Under the pieces are notes generated by a model. That model saw only the letters and a list, made by a program, of their open reading frames with translations, was not told the origin of the DNA and ran no database searches. From Pseudomonas putida NBRC 14164 (GTDB lineage Bacteria > Pseudomonadota > Gammaproteobacteria > Pseudomonadales > Pseudomonadaceae): a stretch of 64,000 bases of DNA. Every line of letters begins with the position of its first letter. Positions within the stretch are counted from its first letter, which is position 1. The stretch lies in the NCBI RefSeq assembly GCF_000412675.1, contig NC_021505.1, forward strand, positions 5,450,501 through 5,514,500, in the 5' to 3' direction. A program made the translations under genes and the position numbers. Positions 24,726 to 34,069 of the stretch are shown here, piece after piece.

Positions 24726-25994
24726 TTAGTTGAGCTTGTAGGCTTGGTGCAGACGGCCAAGCTCTTCCAAACCTCTGGCAAGCATTGCGCTGTAACCAGC
24801 TCGATCCTGGATAAAGGGAGAGAACAGACTGTGCCCCAGCCAGTGCTCAAATCCCTCGTGGGCAACATTGGCTAACGCCATGCCGACAGACCGTACGTCC
24901 TCAAACTTCCCATGCTGCAGATCATCCAGGGTCAGGTTGTCATAGACGTACCGGGTGTCATCGCGTATCGCAGACCATTGTTTGAAGGAGGCGCGCCGCA
25001 CCTGGCAAGGCACACACCGACCGCAGTGCTTGTACCCGAAACGCTGGAATCGTCCGCAACTTGTTGAAGCCACAGCATGCTCTTTGAGCAGCTCTTGGTT
25101 TCGGCATGCAGCGAGCATTTCACCCTTGGTCATCAGGGCATAGGGATTGAGAATCTGCACATTGATGCCTGCAGCATCGAGGATTTGTTGAAGCCGCCCG
25201 AGGTATTCAGGGTGGGCTGTGCGCGTGCTCAGGCTACCGAGCCTGGACATCGTCAATGGAGGGTTGATTGCAATGAAGCCGTTCTCACAGATGTAGAGCG
25301 GCACAGTCTGGCCCCGGTGATAACGGTCAAGCGACGTCCCCACCGCCAAACCAAACGCCAAGAAGATTATCGAACGAGCACGCTGCGAAGGCTCCTGCTG
25401 CCCGGGTGATTTCGTGACATGGTTAAGGCCAAGTCGCTCCAAGCCCAAACTCTTGGCGAAGCGATCCTGCTTTTCTCCATCACCCCTGACGATCTGGCTC
25501 ACCGCATAGGGCTTCACACCTTGCTCCACCAAATCGATAGCACCGATCAAGCTGTCCAAGCCACCCGACAGAAGCACGACAGAGTCTTCGCTAGGATGCA
25601 GAGCCTGCAGCTGCGCAGGTGGCCCGAATCCACCCGCATGGAATGTGAGCGTCCAACGATCCGTGGTGAGAAAGCGCAAAGCTCCTTCAAGCGCTCGAGC
25701 TTGGGTGTTCCAGAACACCGGATCTTGAACGGCAATCTCTAGATCAATCACACGCGTCCAAGCATCTGCGCTTTTTGCACGGAGAGCAGTGAAGTCTGCT
25801 GCGACTACCGCAAGCGCAATGCTCAGGAAATCCCAAGCTCGGGGATCGATCTCCAGGTGGGCTTTCTCAAGAAGCTCGCGAGCATACCCTCCGACACTCA
25901 CCTGCCCTTTCTCTGCCTTACCGTAGATCACTATCTGCATCGCATCATCGACACCCGGCACCTTGAAGTCGGCTGGGCCGCATACGAACTTCAT
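24726..25994 (-). CDS. qatC: QatC: QueC-like enzyme of a Qat anti-phage system
   Basis: A 422-residue protein. Residues about 135-335 are a QueC-like PP-loop ATPase with SGGLDS at 143-148 and the zinc pattern Cys313-x10-Cys324-x2-Cys327-x2-Cys330. It is larger than housekeeping QueC, with an N-terminal extension of 130 residues, as in QatC. In known Qat systems (QatABCD, Gao et al. 2020) it is essential for defence and is inferred to modify a protein or nucleic acid. Its ATG overlaps the qatB stop (ATGA). No qatD follows. Confidence 0.85.
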   Translation of the reverse strand: MKFVCGPADFKVPGVDDAMQIVIYGKAEKGQVSVGGYARELLEKAHLEIDPRAWDFLSIALAVVAADFTALRAKSADAWTRVIDLEIAVQDPVFWNTQARALEGALRFLTTDRWTLTFHAGGFGPPAQLQALHPSEDSVVLLSGGLDSLIGAIDLVEQGVKPYAVSQIVRGDGEKQDRFAKSLGLERLGLNHVTKSPGQQEPSQRARSIIFLAFGLAVGTSLDRYHRGQTVPLYICENGFIAINPPLTMSRLGSLSTRTAHPEYLGRLQQILDAAGINVQILNPYALMTKGEMLAACRNQELLKEHAVASTSCGRFQRFGYKHCGRCVPCQVRRASFKQWSAIRDDTRYVYDNLTLDDLQHGKFEDVRSVGMALANVAHEGFEHWLGHSLFSPFIQDRAGYSAMLARGLEELGRLHQAYKLN

Positions 25995-26908
25995 TCTACG
26001 TACCCCTCAAACACTTCAAAGGTGTCCTGCAATGCCTGGCTGACCACCTGCGAAATCCGGCCCGTTGTCAGCCGCGCCCCAGTTGCCGCAATCTTACGGA
26101 ACGACGCAGAGACACACTCTTTGATGTAGTCCTTGATTTCCTTCAAGCGGCGGACAGCCACGGTTGCCGACTTAGCCTTCTCTTGAATGGTTTTACCGAG
26201 GTCGAGCTCATATCGATGGAATACATCCATCGCTGTGTAACGCTCGATCACAAATGCCCGCTGCTCCGTCGAAAGGTTGAGCAGGTCAGCATCTGGATAG
26301 CGCACGAGAACGTCAGAAAGGGAGCCGCGAATGGATGCTCGCTCAGCTTCTGCATCTTGAGTACCGTCTACTGGACGCACCGCCTCAACCAGCGCATCCA
26401 TCACCTCAGAAGGTGAACGCCCTTGCCACATAGCGGGATCGAGCACACCTGGTGCGGCCTGGTTGGCAGCATCAGCAACGGATTCGAGTGCAGCACCCAG
26501 AGCGCCGGCGACCGAAGCAGTGCCGCCGAATCGCGCAGTGGTTGTTTTAGACCCACCGTAGCCCTGACGTACATAGTCGCGAAGGCTTTTGCGCAGACTG
26601 CGCCGATCACCGTTGCTCGCATAGTCACCTAGACCACGGCGTGCACCACCAAAACGCCCAGGTGGCGCTATTGGCTGCGGTGCTTGCGGCACCTGCCTTG
26701 GATCATCAGTCCCCTCATCACCATCGTCAGCTACCTCCTGATCTGGATCAGGAGGCCCTTCATCTGGAGGGCCACACTCCGGATCGGTCGGGTCTAACGG
26801 CTCAGGAGGAGCAGGCGGCTGAGGCGGCACCGGAGGCAATGGCGGCGTCCAAGGTGGTACGTATGGCGTGCCCTTCCCAGGCCCGTCGTTATTTTGTGAC
26901 GTTCCCAT
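25991..26908 (-). CDS. qatB: QatB: proline-rich partner protein of the Qat system
   Basis: A 305-residue protein. The first 90 residues are a low-complexity Pro/Asp-rich region (PPLPPVPPQPPAPPEP and similar), followed by a Gly/Arg-rich linker and a helical C-terminal domain of about 190 residues that I recognise by position as QatB. It starts 20 bases inside the end of qatA, with AAGGAAG upstream, and ends overlapping qatC, so A, B and C are translationally coupled. The biochemical role of QatB is not something the sequence shows. Confidence 0.78.
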   Translation of the reverse strand: MGTSQNNDGPGKGTPYVPPWTPPLPPVPPQPPAPPEPLDPTDPECGPPDEGPPDPDQEVADDGDEGTDDPRQVPQAPQPIAPPGRFGGARRGLGDYASNGDRRSLRKSLRDYVRQGYGGSKTTTARFGGTASVAGALGAALESVADAANQAAPGVLDPAMWQGRSPSEVMDALVEAVRPVDGTQDAEAERASIRGSLSDVLVRYPDADLLNLSTEQRAFVIERYTAMDVFHRYELDLGKTIQEKAKSATVAVRRLKEIKDYIKECVSASFRKIAATGARLTTGRISQVVSQALQDTFEVFEGYVE

Positions 26909-28760
26909 TCAACTTCCTTATCGCAGTTTTTACCGGCATGCCGACGTCGGCGTTCAGCCAGAAATCGCACACCGACTTGGCCCATTCTTCATCGCTCAAT
27001 TTAGGCACAATACCGGCCTGAATTTGCGCTGGCGGACGCTCCTTCAAAAATGCAGCCAGCCTAACTCCTTGCTGCGCATCCAGCCTTGCAACAACCAGCA
27101 TCGCTTCGAGAATGTCTGGCACGCCCCATTCTTGTTCTCCACCTGCTTTGTCCAGCAAGCGATCCATAACAACGTTGATCTCAACTGGTGCAAGGGCTCC
27201 CAAACGCTCCTTCAGCTGAGGTGCCATCTCAGGCATCTCCAGCAGAGCCGTCAAAAGCTCCGCTGCTTCGGAGGACAGTCGATCCTCATCGGTAATGATG
27301 GGCGCATGCTCACGGCTCACGTAGATCGCGCCACGAAGATCCTTGTCTGCCAACGCAGGAGGCAGAGCCAACCACTCTTTCACAAAGGGCTGATCCCAAG
27401 GCTGGGATAGAGCTAGGTTCTTGCCTTTGTCTATATGATCTTCCCAGTCTCGAAGCATGGCCGGCTTCCCGTGTTTGTCGGTAGCCACCGCCTTCATCAG
27501 CTCTTCGTAGGCCTTCGGATTACCGCTGCGCTCGAACAACATCAGCTTCACCAACACAGCTTCATCTACACCTACGCCTTGGGCACGAGAGATGCTCATG
27601 CGAATGGCCAACGCATTGAGGAAACGCTTGATGAGTCGAGGGTTGCCTTGAATACCTGAGGCAGAAGTCATGACTGCTGCCAAGCGCTCGGCAGTATCGA
27701 ACTTGCCAATCAGTTCGGAGGGGTATTCTTTGTACAAGCCCTGCATGAAGGCTCGATCCACGCGACTGCCTTGCCAGGTCGAACGGAGCTGGCCGCGTAC
27801 TTTTAGCCGGATATCCTCGAGCACCTCTTTCGGCAACGCACTGTTCTCAAGGAACAGCATCATCATGTACGCCCTCACCTCCTGGGTACCCAGTGGAGGA
27901 ACACGAATGGGCACCTGAATCAGCTTGTCGAAGTAGCTGGTGACCAGGAAATCATCCGGTACGCCGCTGAAGTGCTTGCGCACCGCGTGCTTGATCATCT
28001 CGTTATCGGCAGCAATCACGAACGCTGTGTTGCGCAGGAACAGGAAGAGACGGATAGCTTCGAGAGTAGAGATCGTGGTCTCGGGAAGGCAACGATCAAG
28101 GTCGTCGATAAGCACCACCAGCGTGACGCCCAGCTCGTCGAGAATGTCTTCGAAGTTATCCCTTAGGGCTTGGATCTCTTTCGGAGGGGACTTCCTGGGA
28201 GGTGCGCTACGGAACAACTTTTCCGCCTCACCTTTTGCCTCTTCGGCGGCATCGTGTACCGCCTCAATCGCGTCTTGATCGACCCCACCAGAACGGACTC
28301 GGTCGTACAGTCCGACCATGTCACCTATCAATCCAGGGGGTGGAAACCCCGTCACGAGCGATACGATGCCATTGCCAGCAAGCTTAGCGGCACGCAGCCA
28401 GTTCACGCGCGCGGCCAAATCTACAACTTTGTCCAACCCCCTTTTTCTAGCCTGTGCCTCGGCTTCCAGTTGCGATGCGATCACGTCCATCAACGCTGCG
28501 CGTGCATCGTCGTAGCCTTGGTAGAGCCAGGCATTGAACTCAACGAACACGAAGTCTTTGGCCGGTTTTTCACCTGGCTCGGGAGGGTTTTTCAAAGAAG
28601 CCTGGATCAGCTTGATCATCGACGACTTGCCGGCGCCCCAGGCACCAGAGACGCCGATGGAAATCGGACGGCCGTTGGCTGAGTAGATGATCTCAGCAAC
28701 CGTATCTGCTACCCCTGAGAAATTGAGGAAGTCGGTATCCGTCTCGTTATCTACCCACAT
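26889..28760 (-). CDS. qatA: QatA: KAP-family P-loop NTPase of the Qat system
   Basis: A 623-residue NTPase. KAP features are a Walker A at residues 36-47 (GVSGAWGAGKSS), a FVEFNAWLY block (72-80), a Walker B near 214-220 (VVLIDDLDR) and a sensor region AFVIAADNEMIKHAV. ATG 28760 is chosen because GGAGG lies seven bases upstream; the longer frame lacks that. First of the overlapping qatABC genes. No membrane segments stand out, unlike some KAP proteins, although residues 126-150 are moderately hydrophobic. Confidence 0.85.
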   Translation of the reverse strand: MWVDNETDTDFLNFSGVADTVAEIIYSANGRPISIGVSGAWGAGKSSMIKLIQASLKNPPEPGEKPAKDFVFVEFNAWLYQGYDDARAALMDVIASQLEAEAQARKRGLDKVVDLAARVNWLRAAKLAGNGIVSLVTGFPPPGLIGDMVGLYDRVRSGGVDQDAIEAVHDAAEEAKGEAEKLFRSAPPRKSPPKEIQALRDNFEDILDELGVTLVVLIDDLDRCLPETTISTLEAIRLFLFLRNTAFVIAADNEMIKHAVRKHFSGVPDDFLVTSYFDKLIQVPIRVPPLGTQEVRAYMMMLFLENSALPKEVLEDIRLKVRGQLRSTWQGSRVDRAFMQGLYKEYPSELIGKFDTAERLAAVMTSASGIQGNPRLIKRFLNALAIRMSISRAQGVGVDEAVLVKLMLFERSGNPKAYEELMKAVATDKHGKPAMLRDWEDHIDKGKNLALSQPWDQPFVKEWLALPPALADKDLRGAIYVSREHAPIITDEDRLSSEAAELLTALLEMPEMAPQLKERLGALAPVEINVVMDRLLDKAGGEQEWGVPDILEAMLVVARLDAQQGVRLAAFLKERPPAQIQAGIVPKLSDEEWAKSVCDFWLNADVGMPVKTAIRKLNGNVTK

Positions 28761-28936
28761 GGCGACCCTCCCTGGAAGTCTTGGCGTGAAGCAACTCCGG
28801 CCAATAGTAGCCGTCGCGCTTGGCAAATGGCCACTACAACCGGCACGACTTATGCGGGAGGTGATCGTCTGTCGCGAGCTTGCATGTGCTCCGCTCGCCT
28901 AAAGGGGTCAGCCAGGCTGAAGGAACTCTGGTGAGA

Positions 28937-30613
28937 TCAGTCAATTACTGCCGGTAGCTCTGATCCATCCCAGTCGTCCAAAACAGTCCACGCTTCGCCA
29001 GGCTGCAGTTGAACCACAACACTCGTCTCAGGAGTCGCGTGAATCTCAACCCTTGGCTCACCGCGCTCTTCGACGTCGCTGAAGTAGAGCGCTTCAACGC
29101 CCGTATAAATGTACTCCCTCCTTGGCGCCCGTATGACCGTCCCAAACAGCCCGAACACCAACGAGTCTTCTTGTGCCAGCTTGATCTGAGAAGAACAGCC
29201 TCTGGACTGAGCACGCTCCATCGCACCAGGTTCGTACTCATTCAGTACCCCTGAGCAAACAAAACCAGAGGTCTGCTGCGTATGGACGGGGCCAGCTAAA
29301 AGCTTCACGTACTTCTTCAGCTCTTTATAAAGCTCATAGTCGAAGTCGAGCTCATTCAGCAGCACAGGCCTACCACACTCCTCAGCGATCTTGCGTGCCA
29401 CGTCTATATAGAGAATCACCCACTTCAACTGGGCGTGGAACTCATCCGAGACCGTGCTCGATTTTGAGTCAAACGCTGCAGCATTGCTGCCAACCTCCAG
29501 CTCAAACACCAGCCTTCCCTTGTCCATCAGCTGGGCTGCTTTCAACAGCCGAGAAAAACGAGGCAGCTCGAGTATGTTTTTCCCCTTCCAAGACTCAACG
29601 TTGAATGACAGATCAAACTGATGATCCTGGCCCTCATGCGAGCAATGGGCTTTGACCGCGATGAAGCCCTCCAAGGCCGAGCCCTCGAAGACTGTTCGTA
29701 AAGTGCCGGAGGTGTAGTAGCAGGTGAATGACTCAAGGAACACTTCGCTCCCGTTATCCGTGCGGATGTAGAGATTGGCTACGATCGGCTTCTTGACCCC
29801 GCCGATAATCAGCACCCCTTGGCCACCACCAGTGGCTCTCTGCTGAATAGCGTCAAAGAGTTTGGAACCCTTGAGCTCAAAATGCTTGCCGGGGATCCTA
29901 AGCTCCCTGCCTTCTTCAACAAACGCCTTCTGCGCCGCCCAGAAGTCATCCAGCTTATCGAGGTTCTGCAAAACCAAGTCGATGCTGACCTTGTCTTGAG
30001 CCGCCTGAATCACATGCGTGTAGTGATTTCCGCTTTTGTTCACTTCAACAGTGAAGCGCGAATCGAGGTTTTCCAGGTTAGATTCGTAGCCCTTCACTAT
30101 CTCCGCTACAGGTGTATCCAGCGGGTCGTTAGCTCGATTCACGAAGCGATGGAGCAGATCTACTGAGCCTTGCTCTGCAGCGACCTTCACTTCCTTTTCG
30201 GTGAAGCTTTTCTGGTTCAGTAACGAGTTGGATCTAGCTTCCGCATCGCGCTTCCACTGAAGTAAGGTTTCGACGCTAAAGGCAGAGTCGTCTGCATCGA
30301 TCAACCTTGAATGTGTCTGGCACATCCAGATGCCGTTATCGAAGTGCCTGCGCTGTTCTGAGGTTTGCTTTTCATCGTACCTCGGGCCACCTGGGGCAGC
30401 AGCTTTGATGTGGCATGCGACACCAACGTTTACTGTGCCTCCTCCGTTTAATTTCGCACCATGAGTGTGTACGTGACAGCCTGGGTATGAACATACATTT
30501 CCAGCACTGTCGCGAATCTTCTGCGGTGTTGATCCCACGAAGTCGTCACGCTTTGGTTTGGCTTCGGCTTTCTTCTCAGCGCTAGTTTTTAGCTTAGCTT
30601 TCGACCCGCTCAT
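28937..30613 (-). CDS. HNH-domain protein upstream of qatABC, candidate defence nuclease
   Basis: A 558-residue protein. Residues 35-125 form an HNH-type zinc/nuclease domain: Cys41-x4-Cys46, ACHIKAAAPGGPRYD (His68), then NGIWMCQTH with Asn93, Cys98 and His101. This variant is common at the N-terminus of defence-island proteins. The remaining 430 residues are not recognised and may be a sensor or effector-binding part. It shares orientation with qatA, 176 bases away, so it may be one unit with qatABC or an adjacent single-gene defence. The first 20 residues are Lys-rich. The catalytic state is inferred, not shown. Confidence 0.75.
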   Translation of the reverse strand: MSGSKAKLKTSAEKKAEAKPKRDDFVGSTPQKIRDSAGNVCSYPGCHVHTHGAKLNGGGTVNVGVACHIKAAAPGGPRYDEKQTSEQRRHFDNGIWMCQTHSRLIDADDSAFSVETLLQWKRDAEARSNSLLNQKSFTEKEVKVAAEQGSVDLLHRFVNRANDPLDTPVAEIVKGYESNLENLDSRFTVEVNKSGNHYTHVIQAAQDKVSIDLVLQNLDKLDDFWAAQKAFVEEGRELRIPGKHFELKGSKLFDAIQQRATGGGQGVLIIGGVKKPIVANLYIRTDNGSEVFLESFTCYYTSGTLRTVFEGSALEGFIAVKAHCSHEGQDHQFDLSFNVESWKGKNILELPRFSRLLKAAQLMDKGRLVFELEVGSNAAAFDSKSSTVSDEFHAQLKWVILYIDVARKIAEECGRPVLLNELDFDYELYKELKKYVKLLAGPVHTQQTSGFVCSGVLNEYEPGAMERAQSRGCSSQIKLAQEDSLVFGLFGTVIRAPRREYIYTGVEALYFSDVEERGEPRVEIHATPETSVVVQLQPGEAWTVLDDWDGSELPAVID

Positions 30614-30777
30614 GCACTATCCCGGTGATGAATTTGGATGTGCTGATCATGCTTGGAAATTGAGGTGATTGCGATTGCGGTGATGGGGGTGGGGGGACGG
30701 GTAGCTTGGTGACTGAGGAGGCTGGTGCGTTCTGAGGGCTGGAACTGGAGGGACGGTGAAGGCAGGGGGTGAAGCAA

Positions 30778-30828
<51 letters not shown>

Positions 30829-30830
30829 CA

Positions 30831-30851
30831 TCAAAGCCTTGTGGGCTTTGA
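30831..30851. repeat. Perfect inverted repeat near the island edge
   Basis: TCAAAGCC and GGCTTTGA pair around TTGTG, about 50 bases inside the hrpB junction. No T-run follows. It could be an end-proximal recombinase site or a weak terminator. Confidence 0.6.
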
Positions 30852-30899
30852 CTGAAAAGCGTGACAAGCCAAAGCTGAAGAATGACCGATCAGCAAAAC

Positions 30900-31280
30900 G
30901 TGGAATTCGTCAAAGATCAGCAGGCCCACGCCTTCCAGCGCCGGGTCGGCTTGCAGGCGGCGGGTCAGAATGCCTTCGGTCACCACCTCGATACGGGTTT
31001 TCGGCCCCACCTTGCTGTCCAGGCGGATGCGGTATCCCACCGTTTCACCCACCTGCTCGCCCAGTTCACTCGCCAGCCGTTCGGCTGCCGCACGCGCCGC
31101 CAGGCGCCGCGGTTCGAGCATGAGGATGGTCTGCCCGGCAAGCCACGGCTCGTTCAGCAGCGCCAGCGGCACGCGGGTGGTCTTGCCGGCGCCGGGTGGC
31201 GCTTCGAGCACAGCTTCGTCACGTTTTTCCAGGGCTTGGCGCAAAGCAGGCAGCACGGCATCGATCGGTAATGAAATCAT
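30900..31280 (-). pseudogene. hrpB: Resident hrpB, 5' remnant truncated at the DEFH motif
   Basis: The first 127 codons of the host hrpB, with host-like high GC. They run from the ATG at 31280 through GAGKTTR and stop matching HrpB right after DEFH. The frame then continues into island sequence for 22 unrelated residues to a stop at 30831. It retains its ribosome-binding site (GAGGACCACC), so a 149-residue product could be made, but it lacks all downstream helicase motifs. The 3' part of the resident gene is not in the window. This defines the right end of the island. Confidence 0.9.
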
Positions 31281-31397
31281 GGTGGTCCTCGAACAATCTG
31301 GCGAGTATAACGGCGAACCCAGCCTGCTCTATCATGGTCTTAAGCTTCAGGCGCAGGCGCTTCGCTTGCCCTGATGAATACCTTCTCGGAGATTTAC

Positions 31398-31817
31398 ATG
31401 CGCATCCCATCCCGCGTCATCGGCGGCGCCCTCATCGCCACCTTGCTGACCCAGCTGACGGCCTGCGGTACCATTTTCTACCCGGACCGGCGCGGCCAGA
31501 TCGGCGGCAAGATCGACCCCGTGGTAGCCGCAATGGACGCCATCGGCATTCTGTTCTACGTCATCCCGGGGCTGATTGCCTTCGGCATCGACTTCGCCAC
31601 TGGCGCCATCTACTACCCGGGTGGCCGCACCGCCCAGGTCGACCCGGCCAAGCTGCAGGAAGCGGTCAGCCCCGACGGCAAGGTCGACAACCTGAAGTTG
31701 CAGGCCATCATCGAAAGCGAACTGGGCCAGCGCCTGCCGCTGAACGACCCACGGCTGATCCAGCACCGCGGCAGTGTCGAACAGCTGGCCAGCCTGGGCC
31801 TGGTGCCGGCAGCCTGA
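31398..31817 (+). CDS. Small lipoprotein
   Basis: A 139-residue predicted lipoprotein with signal peptide and lipobox LTAC (Cys24), then a hydrophobic stretch (AIGILFYVIPGLIAFGIDF). No named family that I can assign; a similar protein is part of the Pseudomonas core. The ATG at 31398 follows CGGAG by six bases, so the in-frame ATG at 31374 is not needed. First core gene right of the island. Confidence 0.75.
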   Translation: MRIPSRVIGGALIATLLTQLTACGTIFYPDRRGQIGGKIDPVVAAMDAIGILFYVIPGLIAFGIDFATGAIYYPGGRTAQVDPAKLQEAVSPDGKVDNLKLQAIIESELGQRLPLNDPRLIQHRGSVEQLASLGLVPAA

Positions 31818-31843
31818 CACCCACTCACGGACCTGGACCACGG

Positions 31844-32713
31844 ATGATCACCTCGGCTGAACACCAGCGCCTGCTACGCCTTGCCACCCGCGCTTCACTG
31901 GCGGTGGCCAGTATCCTGGTGCTGAGCAAGGCGCTGGCCTGGTGGCTGAGCGGCTCGGTGAGCCTGCTGGCCGGGTTGACCGACTCGGCACTGGATGCTG
32001 TCGCTTCGTTCATCAACCTGCTCGCCGTGCACTACGCCTTGCGCCCGGCCGACGACGACCATCGTTTTGGCCATGGCAAGGCCGAAGCCTTGGCCGGTAT
32101 GGCGCAGGCGCTGTTCATCGGCGTCAGTGCGGTGCTGATCGGCGTGCAGGCGGCCGAACGCCTGCACACGCCACAACCTTTGGGCGATACCGGCGTCGGC
32201 ATTGCAGTGATGCTGTTATCGCTGGGGCTGACCCTTGCCTTGCTGGCACTGCAACGCAAGGTTATTCGCCTGACCGGCTCCACCGCAGTGCGGGCCGACT
32301 CCCTGCATTACCGCTCGGACCTGCTGTTGAACGGCAGCATTCTGCTGGCCCTGTTGCTGGCACGCTTTGGCTGGCCACAACTGGATGCACTGTTCGGCCT
32401 GGGCATTGCCTGCTACATCCTCTGGAGCGCTTTTCAGATTGCCCGCGAGAGTACGGCGATCCTGATGGACAAGGAGCTGCCCGGTGAAGTTGGCGAGGAC
32501 ATGACCACACTGGTGTTGGCCATACCCGGGGTGAAAGGCGTGCATGACCTGCGTACGCGGGTGTCGGGTAACCAGTGGTTCGTGCAGCTGCACCTGGAGC
32601 TGCCGGAGCAGTTGCCGCTGCATGATGCGCATGGGTTGTGCGTGGAGGCCTCGCGGGTGATCCGCCAGCGTTATCCTCTGGCGGATGTGATGGTGCACGC
32701 CGACCCGGTGTGA
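31844..32713 (+). CDS. Cation-diffusion-facilitator (CDF) metal efflux transporter, FieF-like
   Basis: A 289-residue inner-membrane protein that exports Zn2+, Fe2+ or a related cation in exchange for protons. Six membrane segments and a C-terminal cytoplasmic domain. Metal-site motifs are LTDSALDAVAS in helix 2 and ADSLHYRSD in helix 5, with FGHGKAEALA in the helix 2-3 loop. The ATG at 31844 gives the family length. It lies 26 bases after the lipoprotein gene. Confidence 0.88.
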   Translation: MITSAEHQRLLRLATRASLAVASILVLSKALAWWLSGSVSLLAGLTDSALDAVASFINLLAVHYALRPADDDHRFGHGKAEALAGMAQALFIGVSAVLIGVQAAERLHTPQPLGDTGVGIAVMLLSLGLTLALLALQRKVIRLTGSTAVRADSLHYRSDLLLNGSILLALLLARFGWPQLDALFGLGIACYILWSAFQIARESTAILMDKELPGEVGEDMTTLVLAIPGVKGVHDLRTRVSGNQWFVQLHLELPEQLPLHDAHGLCVEASRVIRQRYPLADVMVHADPV

Positions 32714-32720
32714 ATTAACA

Positions 32721-32818
32721 AGGGCCCTATCGCCGGCGAGCCAGCTCCCACAGGGGTGCACTGGCCTGACGGCATGTGCAATACCTGTGGGAGCTGGCTT
32801 GCTGACGACAGGGCCGGG
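32721..32818. repeat. REP pair (P. putida type)
   Basis: Two inverted REP units, GCCGGCGAGCCAGCTCCCAC and its partner with CCTGTGGGAGCTGGC, in the gap between convergent genes. First REP met coming from the island side. Confidence 0.85.
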
Positions 32819-32836
32819 ACCGACAGCACATCTGGC

Positions 32837-33673
32837 TTAGTTGATGCTGTAACCCCGGCCACTGAAGCAGGCACCCAGCGCCCGGCGATAGGTGTCGAGC
32901 ACATTGGCCGCCGGTGCGTAGGTCGCCGTCGCCGGGTCGAACCCCGACTGGCTCACCGCCCAGCGATGGCACTGGTAGCGGTCCTGCTCCTGCTGCTGTT
33001 GCCCCTGCCCGTTCATCGGGTAAGCCACCACGTCATACCCGCCGTTTGCCGGTGCCACCGGTACAGGCGCAGGGGCGCCGACGGGCGGGTTGACCACCAC
33101 GTATTCCTGGCTGTCAGCCAGGTACTGGTAATAGGTGTCGGCCACCAGGAAGAACATCGCCCCACCCAGCCAGACCTCCTGCGCATAGGGCGGCAGGTAA
33201 TTGACCCGCACGCCGTAAGGCGGGGTCACGACGATGTAACTGCCACCATGGGGGCGATACCAGTAGCCACCGGAGTAGAAGTAGTCCGCCCCCCGGTAGG
33301 GCACTTTCCAGTAGCGGTCGGGGAAATGATCGACAGTGTGACCCGGTCGATACTGCGGCCCAGGCCCCCAACCATTGCCGTGGCCATCCGGGCGCCCCTG
33401 CCAGTCGCCACCGGGGCGTTGCCCCGGGCCGCCAGCCTCCCATTGATGGTTATCGCCGTGGCGCCGGGGGATGTCCTGATAGTAACCCTGCCTTGGCGGC
33501 TGGGTCTGGCGCACTTCGTCGCGCGAGTTCAGCGAGCGGCCGGGCGTACCTTCTGCCTGCCCCTGTTGGCCACGTTCGCCATGCCCCTCACCCGGCCCTT
33601 CGGCCAAGGCCCCCAGGCTGATGCTCAAACCCAGCAAAACAACACCTGCCAACTGCCAGATGCGCGACTTCAT
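32837..33673 (-). CDS. Exported DUF6515-like protein
   Basis: A 278-residue secreted or periplasmic protein with a signal peptide (ends near GALAEG, residue 25), then a Gly/Gln/Arg/His-rich low-complexity region (residues 26-120). A folded part rich in Tyr/Pro follows (YSGGYWYRPHGGSYIVV, PPYGVRVNYLPPYAQ), resembling the family that I recall as DUF6515. The ATG at 33673 follows GAGGAAC. Function unknown. A terminator-like hairpin lies about 90 bases upstream of the start. Confidence 0.7.
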   Translation of the reverse strand: MKSRIWQLAGVVLLGLSISLGALAEGPGEGHGERGQQGQAEGTPGRSLNSRDEVRQTQPPRQGYYQDIPRRHGDNHQWEAGGPGQRPGGDWQGRPDGHGNGWGPGPQYRPGHTVDHFPDRYWKVPYRGADYFYSGGYWYRPHGGSYIVVTPPYGVRVNYLPPYAQEVWLGGAMFFLVADTYYQYLADSQEYVVVNPPVGAPAPVPVAPANGGYDVVAYPMNGQGQQQQEQDRYQCHRWAVSQSGFDPATATYAPAANVLDTYRRALGACFSGRGYSIN

Positions 33674-33754
33674 GGTGTTCCTCACGGTAGAAAATACGGC
33701 AACTAGAGCCAGTCTACCGTGACGGCACCACAGGCCAATTAAATTTCCAGACAG

Positions 33755-33960
33755 AAAAAAGGGAGGCCACAGGGCCTCCCTTCTGAAATTGTCGTCCGTG
33801 CTCGGCACTTGTGGCGCCGGCTCACCTCACACCGTCTTCTGGAAGGTGTGTAGCCCGGGGGCCGAGTGCATCCTGTTGGATGGCTGGCCGCGACCGCCCG
33901 CCTAGGGCGCGTCGCCGTGGACTGATGTCCGGGCAGTGATTCTGTTGATAAAGATACCGG
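33755..33960 (-). ncRNA. Candidate structured RNA or leader ending in a terminator
   Basis: On the minus strand a GC-rich, hairpin-prone segment of about 200 bases ends in a strong intrinsic terminator (GGGAGGCC, short loop, GGCCTCCC, then six Ts at 33755-33780). There is no gene on the minus strand for it to terminate, since the next gene that way (33673) starts after it and the gene to the right (34070) is on the other strand. It may be a small RNA or an attenuated leader of the DUF6515-like gene. I could not match it to a known RNA. Confidence 0.35.
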
Positions 33961-34069
33961 ACAGGTTGCGGCAGAGGATTGCGAAGATTGCTCAGATAAA
34001 TAGCACTTGCGCAATTTTTCACCCTGGATTGATAATTCGCCGCAATACGAACAGAAAAGGGCAAATACC

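Noticed and set aside
24542..24868. Minus-strand 108-residue frame below qatC as a qatD remnant
   Set aside because: It overlaps the end of qatC in another frame and shows no TatD metal-binding motifs.
31196..31843. N-terminal extension of the CDF transporter frame
   Set aside because: The extension overlaps the lipoprotein gene in another frame and is Arg/Pro-rich shadow sequence; the family starts at the ATG at 31844.
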